Source: Loktanella sp. (GTDB lineage: Bacteria > Pseudomonadota > Alphaproteobacteria > Rhodobacterales > Rhodobacteraceae). From it: a stretch of DNA of 10,443 nt. Positions within the stretch are counted from its first letter, which is position 1. Each line of letters starts with the position of its first letter. The notes beneath the pieces are model-generated. The model was not told the DNA's origin and made no database searches. It saw nothing but the letters and a program-made list of their open reading frames with translations. Of the stretch, positions 5,154 through 10,443 are shown piece after piece. Location of the stretch: assembly GCA_003551805.1 (NCBI GenBank), contig PUNR01000258.1, positions 1 to 10,443 of the forward strand. The letters are read 5' to 3'. Position numbers and translations under genes: made by a program.

Positions 5154-6569
5154 ATGGCGCAACCAGTCTACGGCAGGATTGACGGGCCGATTGTGTTGAT
5201 TGGTTATGGATCGATCGGCAAGGGCACCCTGCCCTTGATAGAACGCCACTTTGACTACGACCCAACCCAATTAAGTGTGATTGATCCGAACGATGCCACA
5301 GCCCCGCTGCTGGCCGAACAAGGCATCACCCATCACCAGATCGCGCTGACCGAAGGCAATTACCGCGAAATACTGGGCGGGCTGTTTCCCGACGGTTGCG
5401 GTTTTTGCGTCAACCTATCGGTGGACACCTCATCGCTGGACCTGATGAAACTGTGCCGGCAACTGGGCGTGCTCTACATCGACACGGTGGTCGAACCTTG
5501 GGCCGGATTTTACTTTGAAACCACTGATAACGCGCAGCGCACCAATTACGCGCTGCGTCAGCGCGTCCGCGACGAAAAAGCAGCCAATCCCGGCGGCGTG
5601 ACTGCCGTGTCCTGCTGCGGTGCCAACCCCGGCATGGTTAGCTGGTTCGTCAAAGAAGGGCTGATGATTCTGTCGCGCGATTTGGGGCGGGATGATCCGG
5701 TGCCTGCAGATCGTGCAGGCTGGGCGCGCCTGATGCAGAATCTGGGCGTCAAGGGTGTGCATATCGCCGAACGCGACACCCAAGCTCGCGCCAAACCCCG
5801 CCCGCGGGATGTGTTTGTGAATACATGGTCGGTCGAAGGGTTCATCGCCGAAGGTTTCCAGCCCGCCGAACTAGGTTGGGGCACGCACGAGACATGGTTT
5901 CCCGAAAACGGCAACCGCCACGATACCGGCTGTCAGGCGGGCATCTGGCTGGACCGCCCTGGTGCGATTACCCGCGTGCATACATGGTGCCCCACGCCAG
6001 GCCCGCAATTCGGATTTCTTGTGACCCATAACGAGGCGATCAGCATTTCGGACTATTATACAGTCGGCGATCCCGCGGCCCCAGATTTCCGCCCGACCTG
6101 CCATTACGCCTATCACCCTTGCGATGATGCTGTGCTGTCCCTGCACGAAATGTTTGGCGCAGGTCGCCAACAACAATCGCACGAAATTCTGGAACCCGAC
6201 GAAATCATGACCGGCAGTGACGAATTGGGCGTGTTGCTGTACGGCCACGCGAAAAATGCGCTTTGGTTCGGGTCCCGCCTGTCGAATGAAGAGGCGAAAA
6301 CGCTCGCACCGCATCAAAATGCCACAGGTCTGCAGGTCACGTCCGCAGTGCTGGCAGGGATGGTCTGGGCATTGGAAAACCCGCAAGCAGGAATCGTCGA
6401 AACCGACGAAATGGACCATGTGCGGTGTCTGGAGGTCCAGCGCCCCTATCTTGGCCCGGTCGAGGCACATTATACAGACTGGACACCTTTGCAGGACCGA
6501 TGGGAACATTTCCCCGAAGATATCGACGACAGCGACCCCTGGCAGTTTCGCAATGTGCTGGCGACCTGA
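5154..6569 (+). CDS. hss: Homospermidine synthase
   Basis: A 471-residue cytosolic NAD+-dependent enzyme that joins two putrescines into sym-homospermidine with loss of ammonia; it can also use spermidine as aminobutyl donor. It follows the Blastochloris viridis enzyme along its length. Landmarks are the Rossmann motif IGYGSIGKGTLPLIERHF (16-33), CVNLSVDTSSLD (85-96), DTVVEPWAGFYF (110-121), AVSCCGANPGMVSWFVK (151-167), GVHIAERDTQ (201-210), FVNTWSVEGF (221-230), CHYAYHPCDDAVLSLHEMFG (316-335), ELGVLLYGHAKNA (357-369), QNATGLQVTSAVLAGMVWALENP (388-410) and the end DIDDSDPWQFRNVLAT. The start at 5154 is preferred because AAGGGG (5142-5147) lies 6 bases before it. The in-frame ATG at 5148 touches that ribosome site and would add two residues. 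It is transcribed apart from rpsD, separated by the terminator. Homospermidine is a common polyamine in alphaproteobacteria. Confidence 0.96.
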   Translation: MAQPVYGRIDGPIVLIGYGSIGKGTLPLIERHFDYDPTQLSVIDPNDATAPLLAEQGITHHQIALTEGNYREILGGLFPDGCGFCVNLSVDTSSLDLMKLCRQLGVLYIDTVVEPWAGFYFETTDNAQRTNYALRQRVRDEKAANPGGVTAVSCCGANPGMVSWFVKEGLMILSRDLGRDDPVPADRAGWARLMQNLGVKGVHIAERDTQARAKPRPRDVFVNTWSVEGFIAEGFQPAELGWGTHETWFPENGNRHDTGCQAGIWLDRPGAITRVHTWCPTPGPQFGFLVTHNEAISISDYYTVGDPAAPDFRPTCHYAYHPCDDAVLSLHEMFGAGRQQQSHEILEPDEIMTGSDELGVLLYGHAKNALWFGSRLSNEEAKTLAPHQNATGLQVTSAVLAGMVWALENPQAGIVETDEMDHVRCLEVQRPYLGPVEAHYTDWTPLQDRWEHFPEDIDDSDPWQFRNVLAT

Positions 6570-6601
6570 TCCGGCGTTTGGCACATCAGGTTCAGGTCGC
6601 C
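6560..6601 (+). repeat. 10-bp inverted repeat overlapping the hss stop codon
   Basis: GGCGACCTGA (6560-6569), which includes the TGA stop of hss, is perfectly matched by TCAGGTCGCC (6592-6601) around a 22-base loop. A nested alternative pairs ACCTGAT with ATCAGGT. No T-run follows, so it is not a standard intrinsic terminator. It could be a 3'-end stabilising hairpin or a T-less terminator for hss. Confidence 0.5.
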
Positions 6602-6731
6602 CGGGGATGTGTTGTCAAATTCCCGCTTTGCGCGATTTTCACAACTGTGGCGATGATCGGGTTGTCTTGTCTCTGGTCACGCGTCTGCGGGAACGGTAGA
6701 ACGAGCCAAATTTTACGCGGAAGTGCTTACC

Positions 6732-7817
6732 ATGGCTGATTGTATCCAACCCCAACCCGGCATTCTGGACATCGCGCTTTATGTAGGCGGGGCGTCGCAG
6801 TTGGAGGGGCAGAGCAATGTTCTGAAACTTTCCTCGAACGAAAACCCGTTAGGGGCAAGCCCTGCAGCGATGCAGGCGTTTTCGCGCGCAGGCCATGACC
6901 TGCATCGTTATCCGTCCACGGACCATGCTGGGCTGCGCACCGCTATCGGCGATGTTTGGGGCGTTGATCCAGCGCGCGTCGTCTGCGGTGTGGGGTCCGG
7001 CGAACTGCTCAAGCTGCTGGCCGATGCCTATGCCGGACCGGGTGACGAGGTAGTGTTCACAGAACACGGTTTTTCGATGTACCCGATCTATGCCCACGCC
7101 TGTGGTGCAACACCCGTTGTCGTGCCGGAACGTGACCGGATGGTGGATGTGGATGCCATTCTTGCCGCCTGCACGGACAAGACCCGGCTGGTCTATCTTG
7201 CCAACCCCGCCAATCCGACGGGCACAATGATTTCTGATGCCGAGGTCGCGCGCCTTGCAGCAGGCCTGCCGCCGCGTGTGCTATTGGCGCTTGACGGTGC
7301 CTATGCAGAATATGTCTCCGGCTATGACGCGGGCCGCGCCTTGGTAGAGACACGCAACAATGTCATCATGACGCGCACGTTTTCGAAAATTTACGGTTTG
7401 GGCGGTCTGCGGATCGGCTGGGCTTACGGCCCGCAAGCGGTGATTGACGTGTTGAACCGGCTGCGCGGCCCGTTCAACCTGTCCGCCGCCGCCCTTGCCG
7501 CAGCCGAAGCTGCGATGCGCGACACCGCCCACACCGAACGCTGCAGCACCGAAAACGCCCGCTGGCGTGACTGGCTGGCCACCGGTCTGGCCGATTTGGG
7601 GGTGCCGTCTGATCCGTCCAGCGCCAATTTCATCCTCGCCCGTTTTGCCAGCGCCGAAGAAGCGCAGGCCTGCGATATCTATCTGCGATCCCAAGGCATT
7701 ATCGTCCGACAGGTGGCCGGTTACGGCCTGCCGCATTGCCTGCGGATCACTGTAGGCGACGAATCGGCCTGCCGCCGTGTCGTGCATGCCGTGGCGCAGT
7801 TCAAAGGATCGCGCTGA
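6732..7817 (+). CDS. hisC: Histidinol-phosphate aminotransferase (probable aromatic aminotransferase activity)
   Basis: A 361-residue PLP-dependent class I/II aminotransferase of the HisC type. It converts imidazole-acetol phosphate to histidinol phosphate with glutamate. In bacteria with a hisC-tyrA pair it often also transaminates phenylpyruvate, 4-hydroxyphenylpyruvate or prephenate. Visible signatures are LSSNENPLGASP (34-44), GVGSGELL in the cofactor phosphate-binding loop (86-93), ANPANPTGT (157-165), Asp188 and Tyr191 in LDGAYAEY, the Schiff-base lysine Lys219 in TRTFSKIYGLGGLRIGW, and the phosphate arginine Arg227. The C-terminal part LPHCLRITVG is also typical. The ATG at 6732 is chosen over a GTG at 6723 because GGAAG (6719-6723) is correctly spaced for 6732 and overlaps the GTG. 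The stop overlaps the tyrA start (TGATG). I see no strong promoter in the 162 bases before it. Confidence 0.94.
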   Translation: MADCIQPQPGILDIALYVGGASQLEGQSNVLKLSSNENPLGASPAAMQAFSRAGHDLHRYPSTDHAGLRTAIGDVWGVDPARVVCGVGSGELLKLLADAYAGPGDEVVFTEHGFSMYPIYAHACGATPVVVPERDRMVDVDAILAACTDKTRLVYLANPANPTGTMISDAEVARLAAGLPPRVLLALDGAYAEYVSGYDAGRALVETRNNVIMTRTFSKIYGLGGLRIGWAYGPQAVIDVLNRLRGPFNLSAAALAAAEAAMRDTAHTERCSTENARWRDWLATGLADLGVPSDPSSANFILARFASAEEAQACDIYLRSQGIIVRQVAGYGLPHCLRITVGDESACRRVVHAVAQFKGSR

Positions 7818-8743
7818 TGGCGCAGGTCTATGACAAGGTTGCGCTGATCGGGCTGGGCCTGATCGCGTCATCCATGTGCCATGCGATCCGGCGCGCAGGA
7901 CTGGCGCGCGAGATTGCAGGCTACGCACGATCTGCCGAGACCCGCGCAACAGCACGCGACATCGGCCTGTGCGATATCGTGACCGACACCGCCGCCGAGG
8001 CGGTCAAGGATGCCGATCTGGTCGTGCTTTGTGTCCCCGTCGGCGCGATGGAGGCTGTCGCGCGCGACATCGGCCCGCATCTGAAACAAGGTGCCACGCT
8101 CAGCGATGTAGGTTCGGTCAAACGCGCCGTGATTGATGCGGTCGCCCCTTTCGTGCCCGAAGGTGTGCATTTCATCCCCGCCCATCCGCTGGCAGGGACC
8201 GAACATTCCGGGCCACGCTCGGGCTTTGCCGAATTGTTCGACAACCGGTTTTGCATTCTGGTGCCTGTCGCAGGGACCGAACCTGCAGCTGTCGCCCGCC
8301 TTGCCGATCTGTGGCGCGGCATAGGCAGCAATGTTGATGAAATGGACGCTGACCACCATGATCTGGTGCTGGCGGTGACCAGCCACACACCCCACCTGAT
8401 CGCCTATACAATGGTCGGCGTCGCAGATGAATTACGACGCGTGACTGATAGTGAAGTCATCAAATATTCCGCCGCCGGTTTTCGGGATTTCACCCGCATC
8501 GCCGCATCGGACCCGACCATGTGGCGCGATGTGTTCCTGCACAACAAGGATGCGACGCTGGAAATTCTGGGTCGGTTCACCGAAGAACTTTTTGCGCTGC
8601 AACGTGCGATCCGGCTGGGCGATGGTGACCATCTGCACGCTTATTTCACGCGCACACGATCAATCCGGCGGTCTATCATCGAGGCAGGGCAGGACACAGA
8701 CGCCCCCGATTTCGGCCGCAAGCCAGCGGCCAAGCGGGAATGA
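7817..8743 (+). CDS. tyrA: Prephenate/arogenate (cyclohexadienyl) dehydrogenase
   Basis: A 308-residue NAD(P)-dependent oxidative decarboxylase in tyrosine synthesis, turning prephenate into 4-hydroxyphenylpyruvate, or arogenate into tyrosine. The N-terminal dinucleotide fold has IGLGLIASS (Gly12, Gly14, Ala17). TLSDVGSVK lies at 94-102 and the catalytic-region motif HPLAGTEHSG at 123-132, with the TyrA histidine expected at His123. The all-helical C-terminal domain includes SHTPHLIAY (189-197) and AAGFRDFTRIAASDPTMW (219-236). No chorismate mutase domain or ACT domain is present; the length is that of the stand-alone alphaproteobacterial type. It overlaps hisC by one base and the next gene by four, so all three are likely translated from one mRNA. 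Prephenate versus arogenate preference cannot be read from the sequence. Confidence 0.94.
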   Translation: MAQVYDKVALIGLGLIASSMCHAIRRAGLAREIAGYARSAETRATARDIGLCDIVTDTAAEAVKDADLVVLCVPVGAMEAVARDIGPHLKQGATLSDVGSVKRAVIDAVAPFVPEGVHFIPAHPLAGTEHSGPRSGFAELFDNRFCILVPVAGTEPAAVARLADLWRGIGSNVDEMDADHHDLVLAVTSHTPHLIAYTMVGVADELRRVTDSEVIKYSAAGFRDFTRIAASDPTMWRDVFLHNKDATLEILGRFTEELFALQRAIRLGDGDHLHAYFTRTRSIRRSIIEAGQDTDAPDFGRKPAAKRE

Positions 8744-9519
8744 TCCGCGCGTTCGTCATCGGCCTTGCCCTCTGTTGGGTTGGCCCTGTGGCGGCGCAAG
8801 AGGCGGGCGAAGATGCAGATTCAGCCGTCGCAGAACCGGTCCTGCGCCCCGTCGCACGGCCTGAAACCGACAGCGACAGCCCGCAGGAACCTGCCGCACC
8901 GGACACCGGCACAAGTGCCGTGCAGCAATCGCTGATCCCTGCACCTCGCCCTGCCAACGTCGCATCCGTTGCCGCAGAACAGCAGCTTGCACGCCAGCGC
9001 GGCCAGATCTGCGGCGATCCTTCGTTGCAAGGCGAGGTGCTGGGCACGGTTGACGGCCCGGGCGCTTGTGGCGTCACAGATGCAGTGCGCGTAAAGGCAG
9101 TGGCCGGGGTGACGCTGGTGCCTCAAGCAACGATGGATTGCGGCACGGCAGAAGCCTTGAAGGACTGGGTGACCGAAGGTGCGATGCCTGCTGTCGGCGA
9201 TCTGGGTGGCGGCATCAACAGCCTGCGTGTCGGATCGCATTACGCCTGCCGCAACCGCAACAATGCGTCCGGCGGGCGCTTGTCGGAACATGCGCTGGGC
9301 CGTGCCATTGATATCGCGGCCATCGGACTACGTGACGGCAGCGATATCACCGTGCTGCGAGGCTGGGGCAGTAACGCGCATGGGCCCCTGTTGCGCCGCA
9401 TGTGGCGCGCGGCCTGCGGCCCTTTCGGGACCGTTCTTGGCCCCGAGGCAAACCGCTTTCACCATGATCATTTCCATTTCGACACGGCAAACTATCGGCG
9501 CGGCACCTATTGTCGGTGA
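8740..9519 (+). CDS. Secreted extensin-like family protein with M15-type metal-binding motif
   Basis: A 259-residue exported protein. A signal peptide is clear at 1-19 (hydrophobic core FVIGLALCWVGP, likely cut after VAA). Residues 20-80 are a low-complexity linker rich in Ala, Pro, Glu and Asp. The C-terminal domain, about 85-259, matches the extensin-like C-terminal family (Extensin_C). It carries SEHALGRAID (182-191: Ser182, His184, Asp191) and HHDHFHFD (241-248), the same layout as the SxHxxGxAxD and HxH zinc ligands of M15 D-Ala-D-Ala carboxypeptidases. A periplasmic peptidoglycan or other cell-envelope hydrolase role is therefore plausible but unproved. Six cysteines remain after signal cleavage (91, 110, 134, 170, 226, 258), suggesting disulfides. 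The ATG overlaps the tyrA stop in ATGA, and this arrangement decides the start. Confidence 0.9.
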   Translation: MIRAFVIGLALCWVGPVAAQEAGEDADSAVAEPVLRPVARPETDSDSPQEPAAPDTGTSAVQQSLIPAPRPANVASVAAEQQLARQRGQICGDPSLQGEVLGTVDGPGACGVTDAVRVKAVAGVTLVPQATMDCGTAEALKDWVTEGAMPAVGDLGGGINSLRVGSHYACRNRNNASGGRLSEHALGRAIDIAAIGLRDGSDITVLRGWGSNAHGPLLRRMWRAACGPFGTVLGPEANRFHHDHFHFDTANYRRGTYCR

Positions 9520-9556
9520 TAGCCTGCAGCGGATGCAAGAACCTGCGCATCACCGC

Positions 9557-9585
9557 TTTACCCTGCGTGCCTTGGGTTCTATAAG
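9557..9585 (+). promoter_or_regulatory. Probable sigma70 promoter for ileS
   Basis: TTTACC (9557-9562), a 17-base spacer and TATAAG (9580-9585) match the -35 and -10 consensus at four and five of six positions. It is the best-formed complete promoter in the window. The expected start is at 9592-9593, exactly at an ATG. An ileS transcript from here would have a leader of about 135 bases. Confidence 0.5.
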
Positions 9586-9592
9586 CGCGGCC

Positions 9593-9637
9593 ATGACCAG
9601 CATGTTGATCCTACGCATTACTTGCCCGGCGGTTTGA
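9593..9637 (+). CDS. Possible 14-residue leader peptide upstream of ileS
   Basis: A short frame encodes MTSMLILRITCPAV. It has two isoleucine codons (ATC at 9608, ATT at 9617) and two leucine codons just before a hairpin, and its TGA (9635-9637) is in the left arm of that hairpin. The ATG lies 7 bases after the -10, so the mRNA would be leaderless, which would explain the absence of a ribosome site. A chance frame is quite possible with so few codons. The leader-peptide idea rests on position, content and promoter spacing only. Confidence 0.3.
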   Translation: MTSMLILRITCPAV

Positions 9638-9680
9638 TCGCTCAAACCGGCCGGGATCATGGTGCAAGCGATTGCGCACC
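9625..9680 (+). promoter_or_regulatory. Tandem hairpins in the ileS leader
   Basis: The first hairpin pairs CCCGGCGGTTTGA (9625-9637) with TCAAACCGGCCGGG (9642-9655) around TCGC; only one G bulges in 13 pairs. Five bases later GGTGCAAGCGATTGCGCACC (9661-9680) forms a second hairpin, either GGTGC/GCACC or GCAA-GCGA-TTGC. Neither is followed by a clear T-run, although the stretch after the second is pyrimidine-rich (9684-9703). The first may be the terminator of the hisC-tyrA-extensin operon, a control element of ileS, or both. Confidence 0.55.
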
Positions 9681-9727
9681 GCGCCTCATCTTTCCTTCCA
9701 TTTCCGATTGCCCAAAGGACGCGACCC

Positions 9728-10443
9728 ATGTGCGCTGAGACGACTGATTACAAAGACACCCTGAACCTGCCGCAAACAGATTTCCCGATGCGTGCGGGAT
9801 TGCCCAAACGCGAACCCGAATGGCTGGCCCGCTGGGCACAGATCGGGGTCTACGAAAAGCTGCGCGCCAAGGCCGAAGGCCGCAAGCCTTTCACCCTGCA
9901 TGACGGCCCGCCTTATGCGAACGGCAACCTGCATATCGGCCACGCGCTGAACAAGATCCTGAAAGATATGGTCGTGCGCAGCCAGCAGATGATGGGCCGC
10001 GACGCGCGTTATGTACCGGGCTGGGATTGCCACGGCCTGCCCATCGAATGGAAGATCGAAGAGAAATACCGCGCCAAAGGGCAGGACAAGGACGCCATCA
10101 ATGTCGTCGATTTCCGGCAAGAATGCCGCAAGTTTGCCGAAGGCTGGGTCGATATCCAGCGCGAGGAATTCAAGCGCCTTGGCATCACCGGCAACTGGGA
10201 TGACCCTTACCTGACAATGGCCTTTCACGCCGAACGGGTGATCGCCGAGGAATTCCAGAAATTCCTGATGAACGGCACGCTCTATCAAGGGTCCAAACCC
10301 GTGATGTGGTCGCCCGTGGAAAAGACCGCCCTGGCCGAGGCCGAGGTGGAATACCACGACCGCCAGACCGACGCGATCTGGGTAAAATTCCCCATCGTGT
10401 CCGCGGCCTCGCCCGAACGTGACAACATGGCCGCACTTGCGAA
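9728..10443 (+). CDS. ileS: Isoleucyl-tRNA synthetase, N-terminal part (3' end outside window)
   Basis: The first 238 codons of a class I aminoacyl-tRNA synthetase that charges tRNA-Ile with isoleucine. The frame stays open to the right edge; the family is normally around 900-1000 residues. The class I signature PPYANGNLHIGHALNK has HIGH at 69-72. GWDCHGLPIEWKIEEKY, GNWDDPYLTM and PVMWSPVEKTALAEAEVEY follow, all typical of IleRS rather than ValRS or LeuRS. The editing domain (CP1) is just beginning where the window ends. The start at 9728 is supported by AAAGGA (9714-9719), about 8 bases upstream. It is separated from the extensin-like gene by 208 bases with a promoter and two hairpins, so it is probably independently expressed. 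Confidence 0.96.
   Translation, partial: MCAETTDYKDTLNLPQTDFPMRAGLPKREPEWLARWAQIGVYEKLRAKAEGRKPFTLHDGPPYANGNLHIGHALNKILKDMVVRSQQMMGRDARYVPGWDCHGLPIEWKIEEKYRAKGQDKDAINVVDFRQECRKFAEGWVDIQREEFKRLGITGNWDDPYLTMAFHAERVIAEEFQKFLMNGTLYQGSKPVMWSPVEKTALAEAEVEYHDRQTDAIWVKFPIVSAASPERDNMAALA

Noticed and set aside
4372..5265. Long minus-strand open frame (297 codons) opposite rpsD
   Set aside because: It is antisense to an unmistakable S4 gene, has a His/Phe/Val-rich shadow composition and no ribosome site; a by-product of GC-rich codon bias.
6607..6699. 30-codon frame (MCCQIPALRDFH...) before hisC as a leader peptide
   Set aside because: GGGG touches the ATG and is too close to serve as a ribosome site, there is no run of His, Tyr or Phe codons, and no promoter is apparent.
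1..10443. Mobile elements, CRISPR arrays, toxin-antitoxin or defence genes
   Set aside because: I looked for repeats, transposase or integrase motifs and defence-type domains and found none; gene content and composition are uniform and mostly housekeeping.

Overview
The window looks like a chromosomal segment from an alphaproteobacterium of the Rhodobacteraceae (Roseobacter/Rhodobacter group). The evidence is GC-rich codon use, a cysteine-free S4 ribosomal protein, a homospermidine synthase close to the Blastochloris viridis enzyme, the hisC-tyrA pair followed by an extensin-like gene, and TGATG/ATGA stop-start overlaps. No insertion sequence, phage gene, CRISPR array, tRNA or rRNA gene was seen.

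Left part (1-3044, + strand): the end of a catabolic operon. It holds the C-terminal part of a hydantoinase B/oxoprolinase-type subunit (5' end outside the window), an FAD-dependent DAO-family oxidoreductase, and a short-chain dehydrogenase closely resembling uronate dehydrogenase. Together they suggest ring opening or amide hydrolysis followed by flavin-linked oxidation; the substrate cannot be read from the sequence.

Next (3058-3947, - strand): two translationally coupled small membrane proteins of the YdcZ/DUF606 branch of the DMT superfamily. They are paralogues of each other and their charge distribution predicts opposite topology. Just upstream of them is a strong intrinsic terminator that also points left, although no protein gene precedes it. 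The 360-base gap to rpsD therefore probably holds a minus-strand small structured RNA of about 170 nt, as well as the rpsD promoter and a leader with two hairpins.

Centre (4390-6569, + strand): rpsD (30S protein S4) with its own terminator, then hss (homospermidine synthase), which starts after a short region with an inverted repeat and ends in an inverted repeat that includes the stop codon.

Right part (6732-9519, + strand): a tightly overlapping trio. hisC (histidinol-phosphate/aromatic aminotransferase) and tyrA (prephenate/arogenate dehydrogenase) serve histidine and tyrosine synthesis; the third gene encodes a secreted extensin-like protein with an M15-type metal-binding signature. The window ends inside ileS (isoleucyl-tRNA synthetase, from 9728). 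Upstream of ileS is a good sigma70-type promoter whose predicted start coincides with the ATG of a 14-codon ORF containing two isoleucine codons and ending inside a long hairpin. This could be a leaderless leader peptide controlling ileS and is, with the minus-strand RNA, the most interesting feature of an otherwise mostly housekeeping window.
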